From Zasmidium citrigriseum (lineage: Eukaryota; Ascomycota; Dothideomycetes; Mycosphaerellales; Mycosphaerellaceae): a stretch of 64,000 nt of DNA. Numbering within the stretch: position 1 is the stretch's first letter; each line of letters opens with the position of its first letter. This document shows, in pieces, positions 49,182-58,524 of this stretch. The stretch spans positions 186,001-250,000 of the forward strand of contig NHNW01000020.1 of NCBI GenBank assembly GCA_002786025.1, in the 5' to 3' direction. The notes beneath the pieces were generated by a model. That model did no database searches and was not told where the DNA came from. It was given only the letters and a program-made list of their open reading frames with translations. Made by a program: the position numbers and the translations under genes.

Positions 49182-50365
49182 ATGGCTTTCAACACAGAGT
49201 TGACGAGGAGACTGGGAATCCGAGGTACTGTGCAGAGTATTGATAGCAGATTGGGAGAGCTCTGAATGCTGATGTGTGTTCATGTCTACAGTCCCAGTCG
49301 TCCAAGGAGGAATGATGTGGGTTGGATACGCTGAGCTCGCAAGTGCTGTCTCGAATGCTGGTGGACTGGGCATCGTAAGATCATTCTCGCACCCTACGAG
49401 GAATAACGCTGAGTTGTGTGTTCAAAGATCACAGCCCTAACACAACCAACGCCCGAAGACCTGCGAAAAGAGATCCGAAAATGCAAGAAGATGACCAACA
49501 AGCCATTCGCCGTGAACATTACGCTCCTGCCAAACTCCAACCCGCCGGACTACATTGGCTACGCACAAGTGGTTGTGGATGAGGGTATTAAGATCGTGGA
49601 GACTGCAGGGAACGTCAACATAAAAGAAGTAATCGCAAAGGTCAAGGGAGAAGGGGGTGCTCAGATTCTACACAAATGCACAACGATCCGACATGCTCAA
49701 GCCGCTGTCAAGCTTGGCGTGGACTTCCTTTCGATCGATGGCTTCGAGTGCGCGGGTCACGTTGGCGAGACAGATATTCCGAACTTCATTCTTCTGTCGA
49801 GAGCTCGACAATCCTTGGGCAACATCCCATTCATTGCAAGCGGCGGCTTTGCAGATGGGCATGGCCTTGCTGGTGCTCTAGCTCTCGGAGCATGTGGTAT
49901 CAACATGGGCACTCGCTTCATGTGCACGCTCGAAGCGCCGGTCCACCATAACATCAAGGAATCAATCGTGAAAGCTACGGAAAACGACACATCGCTCAAT
50001 CTTCGAAGGTGGAAGAATACGAATCGATACTTCAAGAACAAGGTCACGGAGGAAGCCGCCAAGGTGGAGAAGGAAAGCACCTCGGGCAAGTTTGAAGAGG
50101 TCCTGCCACTGGTGAGTGGGAAGAGAGGTCGAGAGGTATATCTCAATGGAGATCCAGATCATGGGGTAAGTAATGATTTCCTCGTCATGGTGTGTTTTCG
50201 AGGATTGAACTGACTCGAATTAAACAGGTGTGGTCGGCAGGAATGTGTATCGGCCTCATCAACGATATTCCGTCATGCGAGACGCTCGTCAGTCGAATCG
50301 AGCAGGAAGCCTTGGATTCAATCAGGCAACAAAACTCTTATGTTAATGAGCGGGCGCGACTGTAA
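49182..50365 (+). CDS. Nitronate monooxygenase (2-nitropropane dioxygenase family)
   Basis: Predicted 333-aa FMN-dependent TIM-barrel enzyme that oxidises nitronates such as propionate-3-nitronate. Exons: 49,182-49,224, 49,292-49,374, 49,428-50,165 and 50,228-50,365; introns of 67, 53 and 62 bp; 1,002 nt in frame. Motifs: VPVVQGGMMWVGYAELASAV at the N-terminus; KPFAVNITLLP; the family signature SIDGFECAGHVGETDI with catalytic His about 153; FIASGGFADGHGLAGALALG and INMGTRFMCTLEAPVH for flavin phosphate binding. The last three residues are ARL, which fit the PTS1 consensus [SAC][KRH][LM]. Peroxisomal location is inferred from this. Divergent from ALDH. Confidence 0.9.
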
Positions 50366-51056
50366 GTCGAAGATAGAGCTTGCCAAGTGCGATATGAGCA
50401 ACACGCATGCTCTGATGGAACCAGCCAACCTTTTCATTTGGCTGCGCGAAGATACCCGACAATGCGTCAGTCAATCTTGACTTCCTCGCCTTAATTTGCA
50501 GGCCATTCCCATTTGAAGAATGACATTTCGATTTCCCCAGGACTGACGGCAGGCAAATAGCTCGGAGAAAACACAACCCGCGTCAAGAGACTTTTAAGCT
50601 TCTGCAGGTACCTCGAATTCCGTCTACTTCTGAACCACTGACACCAGCTGTAGACGCCGGCGCTCTTCTCCGCGGGAGGATCTAACAAAGTCAAATGTAG
50701 GCAAGCCTCATCATTGATTCCACAAAGCTTCCCACATGCCTCTTTCGGGCACTCGTCGACCCATTTGACCAAGCTGTGCCTCATTCGTGCACGAATGACA
50801 GCCCCGGATGTGTCTCCGAGAACGTGGATGAATGGCCTCATGTGGCGGGGAAAGCTTCTCGACTCTGCAGCGAATTTGTCAAGGTTGGAAGCTGCCATTG
50901 GAGCCTGTGGTTGGTAAACGGCTATCCAATGCCCTTGGATGCATTTCCTAGCGCTGGGAATGACGCAGGTACCTGTCCCTCTCTGGAAGATGGAGGATCA
51001 GTATAAGACGCCCAGAGCTGCCCAGCCCTTTGCTTGTTCAAGGCAACTACGACAAG
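50366..51056. other. Intergenic region with a weak minus-strand frame
   Basis: 691 bp between nitronate monooxygenase and the secreted protein gene. A minus-strand ATG frame of 135 codons (50,491-50,898) overlaps no other gene, but I recognise no domain in it. It contains the promoter of the gene at 51,057. Confidence 0.4.
50491..50898 (-). CDS. Possible hypothetical protein (135 aa)
   Basis: Uninterrupted ATG-started frame on the minus strand: MAASNLDKFAAESRSFPRHM then segments such as GAVIRARMRHSLVKWVDECP and ACGKLCGINDEACLHLTLLD. It has no signal peptide, membrane segment or recognised domain. It would converge on nitronate monooxygenase, with 125 bp between stop codons, and be divergent from the secreted protein gene, with 158 bp between starts. 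Length alone is weak evidence in GC-rich DNA. Confidence 0.28.
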   Translation of the reverse strand: MAASNLDKFAAESRSFPRHMRPFIHVLGDTSGAVIRARMRHSLVKWVDECPKEACGKLCGINDEACLHLTLLDPPAEKSAGVYSWCQWFRSRRNSRYLQKLKSLLTRVVFSPSYLPAVSPGEIEMSFFKWEWPAN

Positions 51057-52184
51057 ATGCATTTCTCCAAGACGACTGCCGCCACGGCCCTCCTCGCCAC
51101 GCAAGCCCTTGCACAGAATGGCTCCTACACCTCCAATGGGGGCTATGTGTGTCCAATCCAGATGTCTACCCAGGACATGACTGCCGTCGAGTACGGCTGG
51201 GTTGTGCAGAACTTCCTGTACCAGTACTACAAGGCCAATGGCGAGTTCTCTGCGTCAGATTTCGAGAAGGTCCCCATGGCCGATATGATGGCCAGCAACG
51301 GGATGTCCAGAGCTGAGAACCTCGCCACGAACATGAACGGTCTGACAACCCAGGCAAGGCTCGCCGTGACGGGCCTACAGGAGCTTGGTGCCACTGCGAT
51401 GGATTGCGATTATAGCTATCCACCCAGTGTGCAGGACGACCCAATGGCTTTCGTCGTGGCGGCTGCGTACATTGAAGCGACGCTTTGTGGAACGTTCATC
51501 GGTAAGACAAGGACCTGACTTTCTAACATGGCCAACGACTAATACTTCTTTTCAGGTCTGGCCGACTACAGCCAACAACCAACCACTGCCTTCCTCTTCG
51601 CCCGTGTCGCCGCCGAGCACGGCATCCACGGCTCCTTCCTCCGCAGCCTCATGGACCCAACCCCCTACAGCGCCAACAGCACGATGCTGACGCCCGCCTT
51701 CACCCCAATGCAAGCTCTCCAACGTGGTTCTGGCGAGGCAGTCCGTGACAACGTGGGCAACCTGGGAGCTTTCATCCCATCCTCCTGCGCTCCCGTTCCC
51801 GAAGCCCCCTGCGGCGGTAACGTCGAGATCGGCATGGTGAATGCGCAGTTGAACGGTGGTGGTCCGCGGACCGCGACTCCCATCAGCACTGCCATGGACA
51901 CATACACGCCAGGCTATGCGACGAAGACGTATTCCGGCGGTATGGTTTACAGCTACGAGACTGGACCTGCGATGCCCACATCTGCGACAGACATGCCGGC
52001 GATGGCTACGCCGTCGAGCACGGGATCTAGCGCGCCTGGTGGTGGTGTTGTTGGTGGCAGTGAGCAGCAGAATGGGAGCATGACTTCGCCTATGCCTCAA
52101 CAGTACTCTGGTGCTGCGTCGAAGAGCGGCTCGTCGATGGGGCTTTTGGGCGCTGTTGGAGCTTTTGCGGCGCTGTTCGCTTGA
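51057..52184 (+). CDS. Secreted, probably GPI-anchored ferritin-like (Rds1-type) protein
   Basis: Predicted 357-aa cell-surface protein. Exons: 51,057-51,501 and 51,556-52,184, with a 54-bp intron and 1,074 nt in frame. Signal peptide MHFSKTTAATALLATQALA, probably cut after ALA. The body (about residues 40-200) has helical segments, including EYGWVVQNFLYQYY and FARVAAEHGIHGSFLRSL. The E..H arrangement resembles ferritin-like proteins of the fungal stress-response Rds1 group, which is my best but not certain assignment. A Ser/Thr/Pro/Gly-rich linker follows (about 250-335), then a short hydrophobic tail MGLLGAVGAFAALFA after small residues, as expected of a GPI-attachment signal. Possible N-glycosylation at NGS and NST. 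Confidence 0.75.
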
Positions 52185-52354
52185 GATTATGAAATGTGAT
52201 GATGAGATGAGACCAGTCACGGATTATTGCCTCCGAACGTAATACACGACACAACTTGGACTCAAAAAGACACTTTGCCGAATGTTGCCGATCGTCATGC
52301 CTCGTCAATTCACCTCCCCTTCAAGCCGATGCGCATCAGGCCTTCCCCCCCGTA

Positions 52355-53000
52355 TCATGATGTAATGTTCTTGAATCTTCTCTTAAATTCTCCCTTGATC
52401 CGCGCCACCAGTTCACCAGCCGTGAGTCCCTCTTCACAGCCCTGGAACAACTCGAAACGCTGGCCATCTATCCGACCACGAACCATGCAACACACTTCCT
52501 TTTCGATGTAGTTCCCCTTCGCCACAATGATCGTCTTCCAACTGCCCGGTGGAGCAGACGAGACTTCACCGTTGCAGCGCAATTTGATGGTGTTCAGTGG
52601 CTTCTGGCTCTGATAGAAGAAAGCAGCCCAGAATGGACCGCCTGCATGCTCGTGGTTCACGGGCGCAAAACGAAACGCCATGTCGTAGTAGTTGAGGCGT
52701 TTGAATAGGAGTGGGTTGATGGTGAAGGGACGGTCTTCGCCTCCATGTGAGGTCGTCTTTCGGAGCCACAGGGCCTGCTGCAGTTTGGTTGACCCTTTGA
52801 TTGTGTTGTAGAATGTCTTATTGACCCGCTGAGAGAGAAGGATGGTGATCTCGTCAACGTCGAGAAGAATCATCTCGAGCAGCTCGACTGTCTCGAAGAC
52901 CTTGGTCGCAGAGGCGGCGGCGGCCTCGTCGGCGGCCTATAGCATGTCAGTATCGTCTCATTTCGGTACGTTCGCTAACGTCACCCACCGGCTCGCTCAT
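52355..53000 (-). CDS. F-box-like family protein, copy 4
   Basis: Predicted 197-aa protein on the minus strand. Exons: 52,989-53,000 (MSEP) and 52,355-52,936; the 52-bp phase-0 intron has a GTGGGT donor and is at the same place as in copy 3. Blocks: KVFETVELLEMILL, ILLSQRVNKTFYNTIKGS, LQQALWLRKT, NPLLFKRL, PGSWKTIIVAKG and GCEEGLTAGELVARIKGEF. It most resembles copy 1 (39,243-39,880). First, by coordinate, of three minus-strand copies. Function unknown. Confidence 0.75.
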
Positions 53001-53619
53001 CGTGGCGGATGTCGGATGAAGTGCAGAGCGGCCGAGTGTGTGTCGATGTTGCGGAGAAGGAAGAAGCTGAAAGCTGAAGTGAAGCTCCAAAGTCTAGAAG
53101 TATTTACTCGCGGTCTGTGCACCGGCAAATCCCCGGCGACACTCTTGCTGACATGTGAAAGCAAAGCTCTGCGAGTGAAGGCTGCTTTGAGATCTGCTAC
53201 TTCTACACACAACCCCTTCACTCTTTCCAAAACTACATGATCCCAAATTCCCCCTCGTCATCCAATCAAGGATTGTTCTATCGGCGTTTTCTGGGTTTAA
53301 AAGCACCAATGGTCTAGTCGGTCCGGCGTGTCGCCTTCTAGTACCTTCGTCAACTCCGCCAATCTCTTGTGGTTTGAGTTCGAACCTCGTTCGTTCCAGG
53401 CTTAGACCCCGAAATAAATACAGAAACAATGTTGTTTCTTCTCCTCTGGGAGTTTCTTTTTTGTCCTCGCACTCTTCTTTTGGTTTGGTGATATGCGAAA
53501 GCCGTTTCGGTCGTTCACGAAAGGTGTTTCAAATCTTTGATGGTTTTGAACCTCCCTCGTGAAAGATCCCATAGTCGCGGAATGAGATCTGCGCCTGATC
53601 GTTTTTCTCACAACCCGGA
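53001..53619. other. Intergenic region upstream of F-box-like copy 4
   Basis: 619 bp holding the copy 4 promoter module (53,112-53,157) and the copy 5 3' end. A tRNA-like A box (53,310-53,321) and B box (53,376-53,388) occur on the plus strand, but no acceptor stem forms, so no tRNA is called. Confidence 0.45.
53112..53157 (-). promoter_or_regulatory. Shared F-box-family promoter module (gene 4)
   Basis: On the minus strand CACATG begins at 53,157 and TGCACAGACC spans 53,121-53,112, 36 bp start to start. The module ends about 112 bp before the ATG at 53,000. This copy has the widest spacing and one base change (TGCACAGACC). Confidence 0.55.
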
Positions 53620-54441
53620 TCACTCTGAGTTCCCAGGATCGAGGCTATTCGCAGCCTTTTTTGCATCACTCCACAGATACATCACTTCAACAATGGGGCG
53701 ACCAAGCGCATCGAAACGAGTCGCATCTCCATCTCCCGAATACCGCCGCCTGTGAAGCGCCGCCCTGTCAACATATCTTGTTCGTTCTCCCTCCTCCTCC
53801 CGTCTCATCCTCAACAAATAGAAAGCATAATCCAAATCATTCGGAACCCACTTCTTCCTCTTCTCCTCGGCCTTCTTCAAAATCCAATCCATCAACTCCC
53901 CAGCAGTAAGCCCACCGTCGAACTTCACGGTTACAAACATCGTATAATCGAAACCTTCCCGATCCGTAAATACCGTCGCCGAGACGTCGCAGGAGCAATC
54001 CAGTCCATCGCGGAGGACGTACATGCGACGCCAGTTGCCTCTCGGGGCGTACAGCTTTCCAGTAACGATGTTTTGCAGTGGGACGAAGGACCGACGGGTG
54101 TATTCGGGGCCTATACCGGGCCCAATGCGGCCGAATTGGCAGTAGTTCTTGTCGTCGCCTTCGGGCTTGAAGAGGAGTGGGTTGAGCATTACGGGTTGAT
54201 CCTCGTTTTTGGCGATTGTAGGGTCGTGCTCGAACCCTAGTTTGCGCTGTAGAAGGACTGAGCCTTCGATCGTGTCTAGCCAGTGCTCGCTCACTCTCTG
54301 TGCCAGTAGAAGCGTCCGATCGTCGACTTCGAGCAAAATGGCCTCCAATAACTCCGTAATTTCGAAGACTTCTTGTACCTTGGAGATGGGCTCCTCAGCT
54401 GTGGGTTGCGTTTCCGCTGGAGCAGTGGTGTGGGCATCCAT
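53620..54441 (-). CDS. F-box-like family protein, copy 5 (long form)
   Basis: Single-exon 273-aa protein starting MDAHTTAPAETQPTAEEP. Blocks: VFEITELLEAILL, TLLLAQRVSEHWLDTIEGS, NPLLFKPEG, PRGNWRRMYVLRDG and GGLTAGELMDWILKKAEE. It carries a C-terminal extension of about 75 residues rich in Arg, Lys and Glu (KKWVPNDLDYAFYLLRMRRE, then RAALHRRRYSGDGD) not present in the other copies. It is closest to copy 2 in structure and promoter. Role unknown; the basic tail could bind a partner or nucleic acid, which is speculation. Confidence 0.75.
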   Translation of the reverse strand: MDAHTTAPAETQPTAEEPISKVQEVFEITELLEAILLEVDDRTLLLAQRVSEHWLDTIEGSVLLQRKLGFEHDPTIAKNEDQPVMLNPLLFKPEGDDKNYCQFGRIGPGIGPEYTRRSFVPLQNIVTGKLYAPRGNWRRMYVLRDGLDCSCDVSATVFTDREGFDYTMFVTVKFDGGLTAGELMDWILKKAEEKRKKWVPNDLDYAFYLLRMRREEEGERTRYVDRAALHRRRYSGDGDATRFDALGRPIVEVMYLWSDAKKAANSLDPGNSE

Positions 54442-54974
54442 TTTGAGCAGTGCTTCGAGATGAATGGAAAGCGTGTTCGAGTAGGCTGTCGAGAAGACAG
54501 CGCAAGATCTGAAATATTGTAAAATGCGTAAGAGTCATATCGAGGTGGTCTGTGCGTGCTTAGAACGCTAAGCATGTGATTGGAAGCGGTCAGCAACATT
54601 GCTATTTTGAGTGGTAGCGAGCCAGAGAGCTCACGACAAAACTCATAGGTAGATAGAGCCAACAAATGGAGTTGGAAAAGTAAGCACGTACAGCCTCTCC
54701 ACGCGACAACTTAGAACAACAACGCCAACGTCCGTCAACCCTGTTGTTGTGATGTGCGGACTGATGGATCAAAAGGGGTCCAGGACTGTCGGTATTCCTA
54801 AAGGTTTCCGCACAAAGAACATTTTCGTCCTCTTGCCCATTCTCCAAATCAGAAAACAAAGCCATTATCCTGAACACCAAGCCATCATTCCGAACAAGTA
54901 GCTATGATGCTCATCTCATCTCATCTCCTCTCAAGTCCAGTCCTCGTCCTTCACGCCAAACCCCATCCACAATT
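54442..54974. other. Intergenic region between F-box-like copies 5 and 6
   Basis: 533 bp with no gene seen; contains the copy 5 promoter module. Confidence 0.5.
54547..54586 (-). promoter_or_regulatory. Shared F-box-family promoter module (gene 5) with CCAAT
   Basis: On the minus strand CTTCCAATCACATGC spans 54,586-54,572 and CGCACAGACC spans 54,556-54,547, 22 bp from CACATG start to start. The module ends about 106 bp before the ATG at 54,441. The 15-base CCAAT/CACATG string is identical to that upstream of copy 2. Confidence 0.65.
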
Positions 54975-55292
54975 TCAATCCGGCAACTCCAACCACAGCC
55001 TACTCTGCAACTCCGGCGACCTCTTGACCTCCTTCCGAAACATCCAACTGACCCGCTGGACCAAAAGCAGCGTAAACGGGTCCTCGATCTCGAGCAAAAT
55101 CATCTCGACAAGTTCGGGGAGAGCGAGGACTCGTTGAGTTGCAGTATTCTCTGTCAAGGTCGAGGTCGAGGTCGAGGGAGAGGGAGAGGTAGCCGTCTCT
55201 TTGTCCGGAAGAGTGGGAGACGACTCGGATTCGAGATTGGTTGGTGGAGTATTCGTATCGGACTGTGAGGTGATGGGTGTTTTCGAGGCCAT
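54975..55292 (-). CDS. F-box-like family protein, copy 6 (short, N-terminal half only)
   Basis: Predicted 105-aa protein starting MASKTPITSQSDTNTPPTNL. A Ser/Thr-rich linker (repeated TCGAGG-type codons at about 55,155-55,180) precedes RVLALPELVEMILLEI, LLLVQRVSWMFRKEVKRSPE and LQSRLWLELPD, then stops. It lacks the NPLLFKP, GSW and GELxxWI blocks of the other copies. Either it is a truncated paralog or a naturally short F-box-only form. The CACATG/CGCACAGACC module was not found upstream, in line with loss of normal control. Confidence 0.6.
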   Translation of the reverse strand: MASKTPITSQSDTNTPPTNLESESSPTLPDKETATSPSPSTSTSTLTENTATQRVLALPELVEMILLEIEDPFTLLLVQRVSWMFRKEVKRSPELQSRLWLELPD

Positions 55293-55680
55293 GCTGGTGT
55301 GTTTTGGTCCGGTAGTTTGGGGCTGACGATGGTTGGATTGCAAGAGGGTCCGGTAGGAAGGTGTGGTTCGTCGTGTCACGAGGCATCGTCGCGTGGATGT
55401 ATGCAAGGAAGGCGAGCCTCGAGGAGCGGCATGCAGAGCGTCACATGGCACGTGCGGCCCGCCAAAATCAGCACGTGTGTTAAGTGAATGATTGTGCAGA
55501 CGTCGTTAGCGAGAGGTACAAGTGACGTTCTGAAGGCGATCGGTACTCGTCAAGATGTGAGCAGAGCTTAACAGCTTCAGTGACGGAAAGAAGAGATCCA
55601 TACCCCTCCCCTCACAGCAAAACTAGCAATACATACATAACCCATCATCACATATACACATCCCTCATTCCCATCCCTAC
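55293..55680. other. Intergenic region between copy 6 and Lon
   Basis: 388 bp with the upstream region of copy 6 and the Lon 3' region. Two CACGTG E-box-like hexamers lie near 55,448-55,478. No gene seen. Confidence 0.45.
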
Positions 55681-58524
55681 TTACAACCGACTCTCCAAAC
55701 CACTCCAACCCCTCTGACCCGGCCACTCACTCTCGGGCCAAATCTGCGGCAAAGCCTCCCAAATATGTCCCACATGCACAATCTCCAAACCCTCCGTAAC
55801 CTCCTGAGGCAAATCCTTGACATCTTTACGATTCTGCTGTGGAAGCAAGACCTTCTTGACCCCAGCTCGCAATGCGCCGATGAGTTTCTCTTTAATCCCG
55901 CCGACGGGCATGACCTTCCCGCGAAGGGCGACTTCACCCGTCATGGCGATGGTCGGTGGCACGCGCTTGCCGCTGAAGAGCGAGATCAGAGCGACGGTGT
56001 GTGCGAGACCGGCCGAGGGGCCGTCTTTGGGGATGGCGCCTGAGGGGCAGTGGACGTGGATTGAGCGGGCTTTCATGATGTCTTCGGAGGGGTTGTCGGT
56101 GAGAGCGAGTTCGTAAGCGTGGGATTTGACCCATGAGAGGGCGACTTCGACGGATTCTTTGAGGACGTCGCCGAGCTTGCCGGTTAGTTGCACGCGGCCG
56201 GAGCCAGGCATATCGGCGATTTCGATGAAGAGAATGCTGCCCTGGGAGCCGGTGCTGTAGGCGACGAGGCCGGTGACGACACCTGGTTGGCTGGTTCGAG
56301 CAGCGAGCTCTTCTTCGAAACGTTCGATGCCGAGGATGTCTTCGAGATCTTCTACTGTCACCACGGGTGTGTATGCCGGAAGAGTGTTTGTGTCCCGTGC
56401 CTCAGCATATTGGACGGCCTTGGATCGGCAGACGCTGCCAATCTCACGCTCTAGGTTTCGGACGCCAGATTCGCGGGTGTAGGCAGTGATGATCTTGTCC
56501 ACGACCTCGTCGTTCAAGTTCACATTGTCGGGCTTCAGACCGTTCGTCGTGATCTGCTTGGGGATAAGATGTCGGTTCGCAATGTGTCGCTTCTCCAGTG
56601 TTGTATATCCAGACAGTTGAATTGTCTCCATACGATCCAACAAAGGCGGTGGAATGGTATCCAGTGTGTTCGCCGTCGCGATGAACAAGACCTTGCTCAG
56701 ATCGATGGGAATGTTGACGTAGTGGTCAACGAAGGTCGAGTTCTGCTCAGGATCCAGTACTTCCAACATCGCGGCGGATGGATCACCATGAATCGAAGCA
56801 GAGCCAACCTTGTCAATCTCGTCAAGCAAGAAGACGGGGTTTGCCACGCCGACCTTCTTCAACCCGTTCACGATCAGACCAGGCATGGCAGCAACATATG
56901 TTCTACGGTGACCTCTGATCTCGGCCTCGTCTCGTACACCTCCCAATGAGATGCGGTGGAATTGGCGGCCGAGAGCAGTGGCAACAGATTTGGCGAGTGA
57001 TGTCTTTCCAACACCGGGTGGTCCAACGAGGAGCAGAATTGGCGACTTGTCCACCATCTTCTTGTGATTCAGAAGCTTGATCTCTTCGGCGCTCTTCTCC
57101 TTTGCGGCTTCAGGCTGCTTCTTGACGAGCTGCGTCGAAGGAGCCACATCCTCCTCTCCCTCAATCGATGCCTCCTTCTCTGCCTTCTCTGCCTCCTGCG
57201 GCTGGGTTGCAGCAGTGATGGCCTGAATCTGCTTGTCCAAGTCCATATTCACGGCCTGCTTCAACTTCAGCACAGCCAAATACTCCAATAGCCGCTTCTT
57301 GATCTTATCCAGCCCGTAGTGATCGTCATCCAGCTGCTTCCGCGCTCTGGTCAAAGTAGCCGCATCGAGGTTGTCTTCCGTCATCTTCGTCCACGGGATC
57401 TCAGCCAAATTCTCCAGGTAGTTCCTGCAGACTTGATGCTCTGCCTGAGCGGGGTTCATCTTTGCCAATCGCTTAAGCTCTCGGTCTGCCACCTTTTGCG
57501 CTTCTGGAGACAAACCTGCCTCATCCAGCGTCTTCTTCAACTCTTCGATCTCGTTGACTTCATCATCTTGCTGGCCTCCAGATCCTCCAAGACCAGGTGG
57601 AAGGCCAATACCACTCTTTGGGTTCTGTCCATTACCCAATTGCCGTAACCGAGGGTCTTGTCGTAATCTGTTGAGAGTATCGAGGTCGATGACGGCGCTT
57701 TGGGATGCATTCGGTGTGGTGGTAACTGACAGAATCCGGCTGTTGCCTTGGATGGTCGTGATCTGGCGTTGAAGAATCTCAGTGATCCGTACAAGGCGCT
57801 CATGCACAGGCAGTGCCGAGAGTATGCGCAATTTGTCCTCATGCGAGCAATCGATGATGTTGGTCATGAAATCTGCCAGCACGCCGGCCTCTTGCAGGTC
57901 CTTTCGCACGATATACAGCTCCAATCTTCTCGCCAGTATCGGGCTCAAGTTCATCTGTGGCCCTCTCGGGAGCAGTGCAGACAACCGGATGAGAGCGATA
58001 AGTTCCCTGCTCAACTGCTTGAGATTCGCAAACAGGGTATTGGTCTTCTCATCATCCTCTTTCACTCTCTCTTCCTGGTGCAAGGTCACCGTTGCCTCAA
58101 AGTACGGCCTCTCTCGCGTGATCTTCTCCACCTTGAATCGCTGCACGCCTTCGACCACCAACATCAACTCTCCCGGTCGTCGGCCTTGGACACCGGTGAC
58201 TCTCGCCATAGTGCCATATTGGAAGAGATCAGGCTTCCTCGCCTGTGATGGATCGACTTCAACAACAGGCTTATTCTTGTCCTTCTCGCTCGATTCTACC
58301 AATCGCTTGCCATCCGGGCTGAGGTATTGAGAGTTCAAGGGCACACATCCCACGGTAACGCTAGATGGTTCGGGTCGCGGGGTGCTCGCCTTGCTGTAGA
58401 TGTGGGCGAGGATGGCGGCTACATCGGCGCGGTTCTGCAGAGGAACTCGAGTTGTGACGCCGGGTAGGAGGACGACGGAATGCGGGAGTGGCACCAAGGG
58501 CAAGTGGCGGGATTGCGAAGACAT
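55681..58524 (-). CDS. Peroxisomal Lon protease
   Basis: Predicted 947-aa ATP-dependent serine protease of the peroxisomal matrix, degrading damaged matrix proteins and aiding matrix protein processing. Single exon; the ATG at 58,524 gives [20 protein letters not shown], the usual Lon N-domain start (the open frame upstream has no ATG). The N-domain runs to about residue 280. The AAA+ domain has Walker [10 protein letters not shown] at 501-509 and Walker B FLLDEID at 565-571. The protease domain has catalytic Ser 837 in KDGPSAG and Lys 880 in GGIKEK, 43 residues apart as in E. coli Lon. It ends in SRL, a canonical PTS1. There is no mitochondrial presequence, which separates it from mitochondrial Pim1. 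Confidence 0.95.
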   Translation of the reverse strand: MSSQSRHLPLVPLPHSVVLLPGVTTRVPLQNRADVAAILAHIYSKASTPRPEPSSVTVGCVPLNSQYLSPDGKRLVESSEKDKNKPVVEVDPSQARKPDLFQYGTMARVTGVQGRRPGELMLVVEGVQRFKVEKITRERPYFEATVTLHQEERVKEDDEKTNTLFANLKQLSRELIALIRLSALLPRGPQMNLSPILARRLELYIVRKDLQEAGVLADFMTNIIDCSHEDKLRILSALPVHERLVRITEILQRQITTIQGNSRILSVTTTPNASQSAVIDLDTLNRLRQDPRLRQLGNGQNPKSGIGLPPGLGGSGGQQDDEVNEIEELKKTLDEAGLSPEAQKVADRELKRLAKMNPAQAEHQVCRNYLENLAEIPWTKMTEDNLDAATLTRARKQLDDDHYGLDKIKKRLLEYLAVLKLKQAVNMDLDKQIQAITAATQPQEAEKAEKEASIEGEEDVAPSTQLVKKQPEAAKEKSAEEIKLLNHKKMVDKSPILLLVGPPGVGKTSLAKSVATALGRQFHRISLGGVRDEAEIRGHRRTYVAAMPGLIVNGLKKVGVANPVFLLDEIDKVGSASIHGDPSAAMLEVLDPEQNSTFVDHYVNIPIDLSKVLFIATANTLDTIPPPLLDRMETIQLSGYTTLEKRHIANRHLIPKQITTNGLKPDNVNLNDEVVDKIITAYTRESGVRNLEREIGSVCRSKAVQYAEARDTNTLPAYTPVVTVEDLEDILGIERFEEELAARTSQPGVVTGLVAYSTGSQGSILFIEIADMPGSGRVQLTGKLGDVLKESVEVALSWVKSHAYELALTDNPSEDIMKARSIHVHCPSGAIPKDGPSAGLAHTVALISLFSGKRVPPTIAMTGEVALRGKVMPVGGIKEKLIGALRAGVKKVLLPQQNRKDVKDLPQEVTEGLEIVHVGHIWEALPQIWPESEWPGQRGWSGLESRL

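Noticed and set aside
51552..52220. 222-codon minus-strand frame over the ferritin-like gene
   Set aside because: Arg-rich low-complexity shadow of the repeat-like Ser/Thr coding region on the other strand.
53303..53395. Functional tRNA gene
   Set aside because: The 5' stretch GCACCAA has no complementary 3' acceptor strand at the right distance, and one T-stem pair fails.
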